This document shows positions 10,239-19,405 of a stretch of DNA of 64,000 bases, piece by piece; position 1 is the stretch's first letter; every line of letters starts with the position of its first letter. Origin of the DNA: Treponema pedis (GTDB taxonomy: Bacteria > Spirochaetota > Spirochaetia > Treponematales > Treponemataceae); NCBI RefSeq assembly GCF_017161325.1, contig NZ_CP045670.1, positions 1,543,367 to 1,607,366 on the forward strand. The letters are read 5' to 3'. The notes below the pieces were generated by a model, which was not told the origin of the DNA, did no database searches, and saw nothing but the letters and a program-made list of their open reading frames with translations. Both the position numbers and the translations under genes were made by a program.

Positions 10239-11111
10239 ATGAAATTCGATTTAAAAGCAAACAAAGAACATAAAAAAATTTCTTTTTATAATAATAAAAT
10301 AGATTTAAACTCTTCATCGATTTTAAAAAAACGGAATTTCTTTTTAATAAAAAAAATAAAAGCCGGCTTAATTATAATTTTGTTTTTTTTAATTTATAAT
10401 GCGGCTTCTTATATTACGGGCTTTAAAAACATCTCGATAATTTTCAAATTGCCGTTAGGCTTTATATGGCTTTTAAAAAATTTTATTCCCGATCCCGCCT
10501 GTTTAAAATACCTTCCTGCAATTTTAAAAAGTTTCGGCGAAACTTGTGCAATTGCAGTTGCAGCAAGTACGACAGCAGGTTTTTTAGCCTTCGGTTTAGC
10601 TGTGTTGGGCTGCGAAACTACAGGCATAAATAAATTTTTTAAACTCGGTTTAACCTTATCGGCTTCATTTTTTAGAAATATTCCATTGGTAGCTTGGGCT
10701 ATGCTTCTTTTGTTTTCGTTTAAACAAAACAATTTTACCGGATTTGCCGCTCTTTTAATCGTTACCTTCGGGCATTTACTGCGAGCTTTTAAAGAAATGA
10801 TAGACGAAACTTCCTCGGAATCTTTTGAAGCCCTGCGTGCCGTAGGCTCTTCATATATTTCCGCAGTATTTCAAGGGGTTTTACCTAATGCCGCACCGGC
10901 TCTTGTTTCGTGGCTTTTATATACAATCGAAAATAACGTTCGAGATTCCGCCCTAATAGGAATATTGACGGGAACGGGAATAGGTTTTTTATTTAATTTT
11001 TATTTTAAAAGTTTTAGGTATAACAGTGCGGGTTTAATAATTCTTGTGCTGGTAATTGCAGTCTTACTTATCGATATCGTTTCAAACAGGATACGGAAAG
11101 GACTTTTGTAG
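10239..11111 (+). CDS. phnE: PhnE-type ABC transporter permease (first)
   Basis: 290 aa with about six membrane segments. The cytoplasmic coupling loop follows the EAA pattern (ESFEALRAVGSSYISAVFQGVLPNAAPALVSW). It begins 4 bases after the PhnC-type gene, so the two are co-transcribed. It should form the membrane channel with the next permease as a heterodimer. The N-terminal about 45 residues are Lys/Asn-rich and unusually long. Weak ribosome binding site, suggesting translational coupling. Confidence 0.85.
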   Translation: MKFDLKANKEHKKISFYNNKIDLNSSSILKKRNFFLIKKIKAGLIIILFFLIYNAASYITGFKNISIIFKLPLGFIWLLKNFIPDPACLKYLPAILKSFGETCAIAVAASTTAGFLAFGLAVLGCETTGINKFFKLGLTLSASFFRNIPLVAWAMLLLFSFKQNNFTGFAALLIVTFGHLLRAFKEMIDETSSESFEALRAVGSSYISAVFQGVLPNAAPALVSWLLYTIENNVRDSALIGILTGTGIGFLFNFYFKSFRYNSAGLIILVLVIAVLLIDIVSNRIRKGLL

Positions 11112-11112
11112 A

Positions 11113-11919
11113 ATGAAAGGAAGAACAGTTTTAAGGAAATTTTCAAAAGAAAGATTTTTAGTAAAAACCGTTTTATGTTTACTTACGGTTATAACAGTAA
11201 TAACGTTAATAAAAATAGAAATACCAGCGGACGGAATAAAAAAATCTTTTGAATATTTTTTTAATTATGCGGGAAAAATGTTTTTTCATGCGGGACTTTC
11301 AAACTCTTATTCCGTAAGTGAATTATTTTCTTCGCTCTTTGTAAGTGTGGCTCTTGCACTTCTTACAACCTTAATAGGAGTTATATTTGCCTTTATTCTT
11401 GGCATCGCTTCTTCCGAAAACCTTTCTCATAAAGCGGTTGTAAAATGTATACGCAGTTTAATGTCCTTTGTGCGTGCCGTTCCGACTATAATTTGGGTTT
11501 TGGTTTTTTCCGTAGTTGCAGGACTTGGGGCTGAAGCTGCAATTTTGGGAATGAGTTTTCACAGCACTGCCTACTTGGTTAAAGGCTTTTCCGAAAGTTT
11601 TGAACAAATAGATAAAAAGACAGTTGAAGCCTTAAAGGCTTGTGGAGCGGGGTACATAGAAATAATTACACAAGCCGTATTGCCTTCTTCAGTAACAAGT
11701 TTAATTTCGTGGAGCTTTTTCCGTTTTGAAATTAACTTCGGAAATGCCGTCGCAGTTGGAGCGGCTGCCGGAGCGGGGGGAATAGGTTATGAATTATTTA
11801 TGGCAGGCAGTTTAAAATTCAATTTAGGCGAAGTAGGTTTTATTTCGTATATGATTTTTGTTACCGCAATTATTTTAGAGTTATGCTCTATGTATATTAA
11901 AAAAAAGTTAAAACAATAA
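11113..11919 (+). CDS. PhnE-type ABC transporter permease (second)
   Basis: 268 aa with about six membrane segments and an EAA loop (KKTVEALKACGAGYIEIITQAVLPSSVTSLISW). Start is set at ATG 11113, directly after the preceding stop; earlier starts would overlap the first permease. Sequence differs clearly from the first permease although both belong to the family, as in phnE1/phnE2 pairs. No binding protein follows. Confidence 0.82.
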   Translation: MKGRTVLRKFSKERFLVKTVLCLLTVITVITLIKIEIPADGIKKSFEYFFNYAGKMFFHAGLSNSYSVSELFSSLFVSVALALLTTLIGVIFAFILGIASSENLSHKAVVKCIRSLMSFVRAVPTIIWVLVFSVVAGLGAEAAILGMSFHSTAYLVKGFSESFEQIDKKTVEALKACGAGYIEIITQAVLPSSVTSLISWSFFRFEINFGNAVAVGAAAGAGGIGYELFMAGSLKFNLGEVGFISYMIFVTAIILELCSMYIKKKLKQ

Positions 11920-11995
11920 TAAACATTAAACTCCTTATATTTTTAGAGATTTTCAATAAAATCGTAAAATACAGAAAAAATTGCTGATTTAAATC

Positions 11996-12024
11996 TTGAT
12001 AAGAATTTATTTTTCTGCTATAAT
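11996..12024 (+). promoter_or_regulatory. Promoter of the V-ATPase subunit E gene
   Basis: TTGATA at 11996-12001, 17-base spacer, TATAAT at 12019-12024, about 28 bases of leader and AAGGAG before the ATG at 12059. Confidence 0.75.
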
Positions 12025-12058
12025 AACGGTAGTAATATTTTTTAAGGAGAACTAATCT

Positions 12059-12676
12059 ATGGAAGTTCAATTGCAAGAGCTTATCGCTAAAATAAAAAAA
12101 GACGGCATTTCCGCCGCTGAAGAACAGGCGGCCGCTGTTATACAGGCTGCTGAAGAAAAGGCAAAGTCTATTATTGCAGATGCAGAAAATGAGGCTCAAA
12201 CTGCCGTAAAAAAGGCAGAAGCCGAAGCGGAGCGGTTCCGAAAAGCTGCGGAATCTTCCATTGAACAGGCAGGAAGAAATACCCTTATTTCTTTCAGACA
12301 GGGAGTTTTGCGCGAGCTTGAAGCAATAATCGGCTCCGAAACGGCCAAGTCTTATAATGCGGAAGTCTTAAAAACCTTAATTCCGGAAACAGTAAAACTT
12401 TGGGTAAAAAACAACAATACGGAAGACTTATCGGTTATTTTATCACCTCAGGATTTAAAAAACCTCGAAAATTCATTACATTTCGCACTGAAAGATGTTA
12501 TTTCAAAGGGTGTGGAAATAAAAGCGGATGGTAAAATGTCGGGAGGATTCAGAATAGGAACAAAGGACGGAGCCGCATACTATGATTTTTCGGCGGAAGC
12601 CGTGGCCGCACTCTTTGCCTCGTATTTAAGTCCGAAAACGTCCGAAATTTTAAAAAAAGCGGCAAAGGAGCTTTAA
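12059..12676 (+). CDS. atpE: V-type ATP synthase subunit E
   Basis: 205 aa. The first about 100 residues are an Ala/Glu/Lys-rich helix (peripheral stalk coiled coil) and the C-terminal half is the globular vATP-synt_E domain ending in ASYLSPKTSEIL. Subunit E links the V1 head to the membrane part through the peripheral stalk. It is followed 3 bases later by the DUF2764 gene, the usual neighbour in spirochaetes. The catalytic subunits A, B and D that normally follow are absent here. Confidence 0.85.
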   Translation: MEVQLQELIAKIKKDGISAAEEQAAAVIQAAEEKAKSIIADAENEAQTAVKKAEAEAERFRKAAESSIEQAGRNTLISFRQGVLRELEAIIGSETAKSYNAEVLKTLIPETVKLWVKNNNTEDLSVILSPQDLKNLENSLHFALKDVISKGVEIKADGKMSGGFRIGTKDGAAYYDFSAEAVAALFASYLSPKTSEILKKAAKEL

Positions 12677-12679
12677 AAA

Positions 12680-13234
12680 GTGGCTTCTTATTATTATTTA
12701 ACGGCACAGCTGCCTTCAATTCAAGCTTCTTCGCAGGCGCCTATGAGTTTTAAGGCTTTTAAAGAATTGGCTTTGCGTTTTTTAACCGAAAAAGATGCCG
12801 CAATATTAAATAAGCTGTCGTTGGAGCCTCCCCGTTCGGAAGAAAAAACGGGTTCCGCCTTTTTGGATAACTGGTACGGTTTTGAGCGTTCTTTAAGATT
12901 GGCCCTTGAACAGGCTCGAGCTTTAAAGTTAAAGTGGGAAAGCAGTATTTCTTATGAAGAGCGGCTTACTTTATCGGGAGCTTTTTCTCCTATGCAATCG
13001 GCCAGAGCCGCCGTTGCAATGCAAAATCCTTTGGAAGCGGAAAATTTTTTGGATAATGTAAGGTTTCAAGCCGCCGATACGGTAAGAGGTTCCGACGGTT
13101 TTTCTTCCGATGCCGTATTTTCCTATGCGATAAAACTTCTTTTGCGGGAGAGAGCTTCAAAATTCGATATGGAGCGGGGAAGGGAAGAGTATTCTCATCT
13201 TTATCATGAAATTCTCGGGGAAAAGAGAATTTAA
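12680..13234 (+). CDS. DUF2764 protein of V-ATPase operons
   Basis: 184 aa. It starts at GTG 12680; an AAGGAG lies inside the end of the subunit E gene. The MASYYYLTAQLPSI opening is typical of the DUF2764 family found between V-ATPase E and A genes in spirochaetes. Role unknown; presumably V-ATPase assembly or stalk. Here it is followed by an unrelated membrane protein rather than atpA. Confidence 0.8.
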   Translation: MASYYYLTAQLPSIQASSQAPMSFKAFKELALRFLTEKDAAILNKLSLEPPRSEEKTGSAFLDNWYGFERSLRLALEQARALKLKWESSISYEERLTLSGAFSPMQSARAAVAMQNPLEAENFLDNVRFQAADTVRGSDGFSSDAVFSYAIKLLLRERASKFDMERGREEYSHLYHEILGEKRI

Positions 13235-13280
13235 AGAGATTAAAAACGGAATATTCGATTAAATTTTAAAAAAGCCCGTA

Positions 13281-13931
13281 ATGGAAGTGCCCGTGCAGAT
13301 AAGGTCTTTTGCTCTTAAAATATGGATTATCCTTTTAACCTTTATTGCAGGGTTTGTAAATGCTTCGGCGGTGCGCCTTTTTGCTTCTCCTATAAGTCAT
13401 CATACGGGCAATGTTACGGGGATTGCGGTTTCCGTTACGGACGGGGCTTTCGGTTTTACCGTTAAAACGGCCGCTTCCGTTGCAGCCTTCTTTTTAGGAG
13501 CCTTTATTTCAGGCTTAATGTTTTATCAAAGAAAATTTACATTAAAAAAGCGCTACGGAATTTTTTTAATGTTTTTTTCGTCGGGGTTTTTTGCCGTTTC
13601 GGTTTTTACTTTTTCTAAAATTACTTCACTTTTTATTCTTGCCCTTATTCTCGGAATGCAAAACGGAATGTTTATTTTTTACGGCGATGTGCTTGTACGC
13701 ACTACCCATATTACGGGCTATCTTACGGACGCGGCTTTTGCACTTGCAATGGCTTTAAGAGGCGATAAGTCCAAATTAAAACTTGCCGCTTTTTATCTTA
13801 TCAATATTTTTTGTTTTTTATCTGGCGGAATTTTTTCAGGTGTTATAAAGGAGAGTTTTCTTTTGCAGATTTGCGGTATTATGTATTTATTTGCCGGAGT
13901 GTATTATTTTATTTTGCGTAAAAAAGGATAA
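13281..13931 (+). CDS. YoaK/DUF1275 family membrane protein
   Basis: 216 aa, about six membrane segments. The family block GFVNASAVRLF...SHHTGNVTG is present near the start, and LGMQNG and THITGYLTD in the second half. Function of the family is unknown. The ribosome binding site is weak. The gene ends at a strong terminator and lies directly after the orphan V-ATPase E/DUF2764 pair, where atpA would be expected. Confidence 0.85.
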   Translation: MEVPVQIRSFALKIWIILLTFIAGFVNASAVRLFASPISHHTGNVTGIAVSVTDGAFGFTVKTAASVAAFFLGAFISGLMFYQRKFTLKKRYGIFLMFFSSGFFAVSVFTFSKITSLFILALILGMQNGMFIFYGDVLVRTTHITGYLTDAAFALAMALRGDKSKLKLAAFYLINIFCFLSGGIFSGVIKESFLLQICGIMYLFAGVYYFILRKKG

Positions 13932-13959
13932 ACTTTATAAAACTGCTGTTTAATTTGAC

Positions 13960-14012
13960 GGTTTATGCGAGGGTTATGGCGGAACTTTTACCTCGCATAA
14001 ACCTGTTTTTTT
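13960..14012 (+). terminator. Rho-independent terminator after the YoaK-like gene
   Basis: A perfect 13-bp stem (13960-13972 with 13991-14003) followed by an 8-T run from 14005. Confidence 0.9.
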
Positions 14013-14157
14013 ATTTTCCTTTATTATTGGGATTTAACTGTTGACCGCGGTTTCCCTGATTTTTATCATATTGGATATTTGTACCGCTTGTCCCCTTATT
14101 GGGGTTTTGCATATTGGACGCATTATCCGAAGGTTTAACGGGTTTATTTTTACTCAT
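14011..14157 (-). CDS. Small Asn/Gly/Lys-rich protein (48 aa)
   Basis: A 48-codon frame runs from ATG 14157 to TAA 14011 with AGGGA before the start. Composition is very hydrophilic and the pattern NPNKGTSGTN...YDKNQGNRGQQLNPN resembles a family of small, mostly disordered proteins found in diverse bacteria, sometimes wrongly annotated as enzyme fragments. It is too short for default gene calling. It sits 9 bases downstream of the lipoprotein gene on the same strand, so it is probably in the same transcript. Function unknown. Confidence 0.65.
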   Translation of the reverse strand: MSKNKPVKPSDNASNMQNPNKGTSGTNIQYDKNQGNRGQQLNPNNKGK

Positions 14158-14166
14158 ATTGCTTCC

Positions 14167-14652
14167 CTAATTTGAAAACTCAATGGTAAAGTAGTTCTTT
14201 CCGGGTTCCTTTTTTATCTTAAAGGTGCCTCCCGTGTACTGGTCTTTTGAATCGCTGTAAAAGGTTTTATATCCGCTGGTACCGTTGCTATCGGTTACTG
14301 CTATTCTGAATACAGGGTAATAGTCCTTTGTTTTTTTTGATGTTTTCCCCGAGGTTACGACATCTTTAACCGTAATACTTTTTTCTCCTTTAGGTACTTC
14401 GGTTTTTAAAACCGTGGGAAAGTCAATCTCAGATTTAAATCCTTCTGTAATACTGGAGGATATTATTCCACCTTTGACGTCCTTAGATTCTCCCTTTATT
14501 TCTACATAGCAAGATTCACGGGTTTCGTTTTTAAATTTGAGAGTAATGTTTTCTTTTGTATATGTAGCCTCTTCATATTTATCGGGGCAGCCCGTAAACA
14601 AAACCGCACTTACCAAGACCAACACGCCTGCAATTAAAATTGTTTTTTTCAT
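14167..14652 (-). CDS. Putative lipoprotein
   Basis: 161 aa. Lipoprotein signal MKKTILIAGVLVLVSAVLF then TGC, with Cys22 the lipidation site. The rest is beta-rich and reads as a small immunoglobulin-like or sandwich fold, ending in FTIEFSN. AAGGAA precedes the ATG. The gene faces away from the decarboxylase gene, and an 18-base C/G tract lies 143 bases upstream of its start. No functional family recognised. Confidence 0.75.
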   Translation of the reverse strand: MKKTILIAGVLVLVSAVLFTGCPDKYEEATYTKENITLKFKNETRESCYVEIKGESKDVKGGIISSSITEGFKSEIDFPTVLKTEVPKGEKSITVKDVVTSGKTSKKTKDYYPVFRIAVTDSNGTSGYKTFYSDSKDQYTGGTFKIKKEPGKNYFTIEFSN

Positions 14653-14794
14653 TTTATTCCTTCCTTATCTTGTGTTTTAAACGCAAGATTTTCAAGTTTT
14701 AAACGGTTTTTTACAAAATCAGGTTCCGCCTGTCAGCTTTTAAAAAAGCAAGACCTCAAAATATGTAAATTTCCGTTTATGGCTTTAACTTTTA

Positions 14795-14812
14795 CCCCCC
14801 CCCCCCCCCCCC
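14795..14812. repeat. Homopolymer tract of 18 C (18 G on the reverse strand)
   Basis: The run sits in the divergent intergenic region, 98 bases upstream of the decarboxylase -35 box and 143 bases upstream of the lipoprotein ATG. Such tracts change length by slipped-strand mispairing; in T. pallidum, poly-G tracts upstream of tpr genes and TP0126 vary and alter expression. Confidence 0.95.
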
Positions 14813-14910
14813 TATTTTTGTCAAGCCCCTTGACATAGAATTTTCATTTTTTTACTGAATTTTTATATTTTTTTAATCTAAAAAAAATTAAGTTTTTCCC
14901 TTAAAAAGTA

Positions 14911-14939
14911 TTGACAGTTTCTTAAAATAGCTTTATAAA
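14911..14939 (+). promoter_or_regulatory. Consensus promoter of the ornithine/lysine decarboxylase gene
   Basis: TTGACA at 14911-14916, 17-base spacer, TATAAA at 14934-14939, with GGAGG at 14961-14965 and ATG at 14973. Confidence 0.8.
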
Positions 14940-14972
14940 GGGAGTTATTATTATTTTTTTCGGAGGACGGCT

Positions 14973-16142
14973 ATGGATAGACGGGATTATATCAGCGATT
15001 CTGAATGGAAGCATTTTATGAACTTTTCAAAGAATCTTGAAACTCCCTGCGTTGTTGTTAATCTAAAAACAATTAAAAAAAATTATTTAAAGCTGAAGGA
15101 TAATTTTCCGTATGCTGATGTTTATTATGCAATTAAGGCAAATCCGCATGATAAGATTATTTCTATGCTTTATGGATTGGGTTCGAATTTCGATATAGCT
15201 TCGAGATACGAATTGGATAAAGTTTTGCGTTTAGGCGTAACCCCGGACAGGGTTAGCTATGGAAATACCATAAAAAAAGCTAAAGATATTGCGTACTTTT
15301 ATGAAAAGGGCGTAAGAATGTTTGCTACGGACAGTAAAGACGATTTAAAAAATATAGCTCAGTATGCTCCCGGCTCAAGAGTTTATGTACGTATCTTGGT
15401 TGAAAACACAACAAGCGCCGATTGGCCTCTATCCAGAAAATTCGGCTGCCACCCCGATATGGCGTATGATTTGTGTATTCAGGCAAGGGATTCCGGGCTT
15501 ATTCCTTACGGAATTTCTTTTCACGTGGGAAGCCAACAGCGCGATATCGGTCAATGGAATGATGCTCTTGCAAAAACAAAGTATCTTATTGCTTCTCTTG
15601 AAGAAGAGGAGGATATTAAACTTGAGATGATTAATATGGGAGGAGGGTTTCCCGCTTCTTATGTTACTCCCGCAAACGATTTGGGCGATTATGCTTCCGA
15701 AATTACGCGCTATTTAGAAGACGATTTCGGCGAAGACAGTCCTAGAATTATTTTGGAACCGGGGCGTTCTTTAGTAGGTGACAGCGGAATTCTTATTACC
15801 GAAGTTGTTATGATTTCAAGAAAAAACAATACCGCCTTATTCCGCTGGGTTTATTTAGATACGGGGCTTTTTAATGGACTTATTGAAACCTTAAATGAAT
15901 CTTTAAAGTATCCTATAGTTACCGATAAAGATGAGGATTGTAAAAAACGCGGAGATGTTGTTCTTGCAGGTCCTACTTGCGACAGCATGGATATTATGTA
16001 TGAAGATTATAAATACAGTCTGCCTACAACGTTAAAACCGGGTGACAGGGTTTACTTTTTAACTACAGGAGCTTATACTTCAAGTTATGCATCTGTAGAG
16101 TTTAACGGTTTTCCTCCTATTAAAACTTACATAATGGAATAA
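14973..16142 (+). CDS. Ornithine/lysine decarboxylase, fold-III (alanine racemase-like) PLP enzyme
   Basis: 389 aa, the length of short bacterial ornithine/lysine decarboxylases. PLP lysine in YAIKAN (about residue 54), HVGSQQ, the phosphate-binding GGGFP, EPGRSLVG, and the CDSMD block that supplies the catalytic Cys and substrate Asp from the partner subunit are all present. It makes putrescine from ornithine (or cadaverine from lysine) in the cytoplasm. GPTCDSMD points to the ornithine/lysine class rather than diaminopimelate decarboxylase. Start follows GGAGG by 7 bases. Single-gene transcript. Ornithine versus lysine preference cannot be told from sequence alone. Confidence 0.88.
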   Translation: MDRRDYISDSEWKHFMNFSKNLETPCVVVNLKTIKKNYLKLKDNFPYADVYYAIKANPHDKIISMLYGLGSNFDIASRYELDKVLRLGVTPDRVSYGNTIKKAKDIAYFYEKGVRMFATDSKDDLKNIAQYAPGSRVYVRILVENTTSADWPLSRKFGCHPDMAYDLCIQARDSGLIPYGISFHVGSQQRDIGQWNDALAKTKYLIASLEEEEDIKLEMINMGGGFPASYVTPANDLGDYASEITRYLEDDFGEDSPRIILEPGRSLVGDSGILITEVVMISRKNNTALFRWVYLDTGLFNGLIETLNESLKYPIVTDKDEDCKKRGDVVLAGPTCDSMDIMYEDYKYSLPTTLKPGDRVYFLTTGAYTSSYASVEFNGFPPIKTYIME

Positions 16143-16162
16143 GTTTTATTTTTAGAAAAATT

Positions 16163-16198
16163 AAAAAATGGCGCCCTCAACTCTTAAGGATTTGAGGG
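16163..16198 (-). terminator. Terminator of the HerA-like ATPase gene
   Basis: On the reverse strand, CCCTCAA (16198-16192) pairs with TTGAGGG (16180-16174) and is followed after a few bases by a 6-T run (16168-16163). Its position supports the coding region ending at 16213, not 16161. Confidence 0.7.
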
Positions 16199-16212
16199 TG
16201 AAAGTTTTGTTG

Positions 16213-17769
16213 TTATTTAAGCATTTTTTTAGCGATCCGAAAATACCGCGCGTAATTTCCCTTCCTACCGAGCGGGTCATACTGTCTATTAAGACTTTCC
16301 CCAAACGGTTCGCCGTGCTTTGATATTTACGTTTCGCGGCTTCTTCCGCTTTTTGTCTTGCGGTTTCGGCACGGAGTTTTGCCGTTTCGGCTTTAATCAA
16401 AGCGGTTTCTTCTTTTATTTTTGCGGCTTCATCTTTTTTAAGCTCTTTTAAGCGTATTTCTTCTTCCCGATTGCTTTCTTTATTTTCAGCTTTTTCCGTA
16501 AACTGTTGAGTTAAAATTTCGTATGCGGATTTTCTGTCTATGCTTTCTTTATATTTATAGAAAAAAAGGAGATTCTTCCACTATGATTTTTATTTTAGCT
16601 TCATCAACCGTTCCTATTTTACTGTGAGGCGGTGCAATAAGCACTCTTTGCGTTATTGAGGGGCTTCCGTCTTCCTGTAAGACCGAAACCAGGGCTTCTC
16701 CGGTTTTAAGCTGTGTAATAACTTCCGCCGTATTAAAGGACGGGTTTATGCGGAAGGTTTCGGCTGCAAGGCGTACGGCTTTTTGTTCCTTAGGTGTAAA
16801 CGCCCTAAGTGCATGCTGAATTTTATTTCCGAGTTGTCCTAAGATATTTTCAGGGATATCATCGGGGCTTTGAGTTACAAAAAATACGGAAACTCCTTTG
16901 GACCGTATAAGTCTTATCATTTGTTCAATCTTTTGGGTTAATATTTTTGAGCCCTCGCTGAACAGTAAATGCGCTTCGTCAAAAAAGAAAACTATTTTCG
17001 GCTTTTCCGCATCTCCCGTTTCAGGCAGCATTTCATAAAGCTCCGATAAAAACCAAAGTAAAAATGCGGAATATAAATTAGGCTTTTGATAAAGCTTAAC
17101 CGCATGAAGAATATTTATAAAACCGTTTCCTTCAATGTCGGTTTTAAAAAAATCATTTATGTCCAAAGCAGGTTCACCGAAAAAGTTTTCGGCTCCTTCA
17201 TTTTCCAAAATCAAAAGAGCTCTTTGAATAGCTCCTATTGAAGTATCCGAAATATTACCGTAATTCAGTTTCAGTTCCCCTTTGTTTTCCCCGATATAAT
17301 GAAGAACGGCTTTTAAATCTTTTAAGTCTAAAAGCAATAAACCTTCTTCATCTGCAACGCGGAAGGCTATGTTTAAGACGCCTTCCTGTATTTCGTTTAA
17401 GCCTAAAAGTCTTGAAAGAAGAAGCGGCCCCATTTCGGAAACTGTCGTACGTATTTGATGACCCGTTTCATTTAAGATACTCCATACTCTTATCGGGTAA
17501 GTTCGGAATTGAAAATTATTCAGTTTTAAAAGGCTGAGCCTTTCCTGTAATTTAACGCTTGACTCTCCTTTTTCCGCAAAACTTAAAAGGTCTCCTTTTA
17601 TATCCGGTAAAAAAACGGGAATACCTAAACTGCTGAAGGCTTCGGCAATTACTTTTAATGTAACGGTTTTTCCCGTTCCCGTTGCACCGGCTATAAGAGC
17701 ATGTCTGTTTGCTTTTGAAGGTAAAAGTTCTACGGCCGTTTCGCCGCGTCCAAGAAAAATATTCGGCAT
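16213..17769 (-). CDS. HerA-like ATPase (DUF853/YjgR family); two frameshifts
   Basis: About 518 aa after correction, matching the family. Walker A GATGTGKT at residues 28-35, Walker B IVFFFDEAHLLF at about 256-267, and the SVFFVTQSPDDIP sensor block are intact. A DNA-pumping or unwinding role is suggested by HerA kinship; E. coli YjgR has no settled function. The frame breaks at a 7-A run (16561-16567); removing one base continues into ESPFFYKYKESIDRKSAYEI, a conserved C-terminal block, and an Arg/Ala/Glu helix. A second break in the 7-T run at 16224-16230 would end the protein at 16213 (GSLKKMLK), just before the terminator; without it the frame runs to 16161 through the hairpin. Start ATG 17769 follows AAAGGAG. 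Confidence 0.8.
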
Positions 17770-17841
17770 AAAAGCTCCTTTAATTGTTTATACCAATCGT
17801 ATCATAATCGGTTAATACGTGCAAGCTCTTTTTTTTAAATA

Positions 17842-17870
17842 TAGACTTTTATTTAATTTTCCTGTATTAT
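17842..17870 (+). promoter_or_regulatory. Probable promoter of tryptophanase gene
   Basis: TAGACT at 17842-17847, 17-base spacer, TATTAT at 17865-17870, about 30 bases of leader. There is no upstream tnaC-like leader peptide with a Trp codon in this short region. Confidence 0.55.
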
Positions 17871-17906
17871 ACGTAAGTATTAAAAATTAACTCTTTGGAG
17901 GAATTT

Positions 17907-19286
17907 ATGAGTAAGTATGTTGCGGAGCCTTTTCGGATTAAAATGGTTGAAACCATTAAGATGACAACCAGAAAACAGCGCGAAAAGCTGATAAAAGAAG
18001 CGCATTATAATGTGTTTAATTTAAAAGGAGAAGATGTTTATATCGACCTTTTAACCGATTCGGGTACAAATGCGATGAGCGATGAACAATGGGCGGGCGT
18101 AATGCGCGGCGATGAGGCTTATGCCGGAGCGGACAGCTATTTTAAGCTCTTAAAAGCCGGACAGGATATTTTCGGTTACGAATTTATTCAGCCCGTACAT
18201 CAGGGGCGCGCCGCGGAAAAGGTAATGTTTCCGCTTCTTTTAGGAAAAGGAAAAGTTGCAATTTCCAATATGTTTTTCGATACTACAAGAGCCCATGTAG
18301 AAATTGCGGGGGCAAGAGCAATCGACTGCGTTGTAGAAGAAGCTAAAAATCCTTCGGTAAGAGCTCCGTTTAAGGGAAATATGGACGTAGCAAAGTTGGA
18401 AGAGCTTATTAAAAAATACGGTAAGGAAAAAGTCGGACTTATTGTTATGACCATTACAAACAACTCCGCAGGAGGACAGCCCGTTTCTATGGAAAATATG
18501 AAACGGGTTTCGGAAGTGGCAAAAAAATACGGTATACCTCTTAACATAGATGCAGCCCGCTTTGCCGAAAATGCATACTTTATAAAAATGCGTGAAGATA
18601 AATATAAAAAATCTTCCATTAAGTCGATTATAAAAGAAATGTTTTCCTATGCCGATTCCTTTACAATGAGTGCAAAAAAAGATGCTATAGTAAATATGGG
18701 CGGTTTAATCGGAATTAAAAAGGACGCTGAGCTTTATCAAAGAATAAAGGGTAATTGTATTTCTTTTGAAGGTTTTATTACTTACGGAGGGCTTTCCGGG
18801 CGCGACCTTGAAGCCTTGGCTATAGGTTTGTATGAAGGCTTGGACGAAGATTATCTTAAATACAGAAACGGGCAAATGGAGTATTTTGCAAGTCTTTTAG
18901 ATGAATCTGAAATTGCATATCAAGCTCCGGTAGGCGGACACGGAGTTTTTGTAGATGCACAGGCAATGCTTCCGCATTTAAAATATACCGACTTTCCGGG
19001 TCAGGCCTTGGCAATAGAGTTATATCTTGAAGCTGGTATCAGAACTTGCGATATAGGTTCTTATATGCTTGGAAACAACCCCGATACGGGAAAACAGTTA
19101 AAAGCCGATTTTGAGTTTACGCGCTTTGCAATTCCGCGCCGCGTGTATACCCAATCGCATATCGATATTATGGCTGAAGCTCTGATAAATATTAAAAAGC
19201 ATGCGGATAAAGTTCCCGGTTATAAAATAATTTGGGAGCCGCCGATTTTAAGGCACTTCCAAGCTCATTTGGAGCCTAAACAATAG
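17907..19286 (+). CDS. tnaA: Tryptophanase
   Basis: 459 aa. Splits L-tryptophan into indole, pyruvate and ammonia using PLP. Same fold and layout as the tyrosine phenol-lyase in this window, but the substrate-side blocks are those of tryptophanase: [20 protein letters not shown] and [11 protein letters not shown]. The PLP lysine is Lys258 in SAKKD. Start ATG 17907 follows GGAGG by 5 bases; the TTG at 17895 overlaps the ribosome binding site and is rejected. Convergent with the peptide transporter operon, separated by a terminator. Confidence 0.95.
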   Translation: MSKYVAEPFRIKMVETIKMTTRKQREKLIKEAHYNVFNLKGEDVYIDLLTDSGTNAMSDEQWAGVMRGDEAYAGADSYFKLLKAGQDIFGYEFIQPVHQGRAAEKVMFPLLLGKGKVAISNMFFDTTRAHVEIAGARAIDCVVEEAKNPSVRAPFKGNMDVAKLEELIKKYGKEKVGLIVMTITNNSAGGQPVSMENMKRVSEVAKKYGIPLNIDAARFAENAYFIKMREDKYKKSSIKSIIKEMFSYADSFTMSAKKDAIVNMGGLIGIKKDAELYQRIKGNCISFEGFITYGGLSGRDLEALAIGLYEGLDEDYLKYRNGQMEYFASLLDESEIAYQAPVGGHGVFVDAQAMLPHLKYTDFPGQALAIELYLEAGIRTCDIGSYMLGNNPDTGKQLKADFEFTRFAIPRRVYTQSHIDIMAEALINIKKHADKVPGYKIIWEPPILRHFQAHLEPKQ

Positions 19287-19344
19287 TTTGGGCATTATAA
19301 GCTTATTTTAAGCGGCGGAAATATCGCCCGCTTAAAAGTGAAGG

Positions 19345-19392
19345 GAAATAAACGGGCGTACGGATTTTTAAATACCTGCGCCCGTTTATTTT
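19345..19392. terminator. Bidirectional terminator between tnaA and the opp operon
   Basis: GAAATAAACGGGCG (19345-19358) pairs with CGCCCGTTTATTTT (19379-19392) and a T-run follows. A second hairpin with 10-bp arms lies just upstream at about 19308-19338. Confidence 0.85.
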
Positions 19393-19405
19393 TATATACG
19401 TTTTT

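Larger units (their letters stand above)
14653..14972. other. Divergent intergenic region with poly-C tract
   Basis: 320 bases between the lipoprotein and decarboxylase genes. It holds the poly-C tract (14795-14812), a second TTGACA at 14830-14835 without a good -10, and the decarboxylase promoter (14911-14939). No further gene is seen. Confidence 0.7.
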
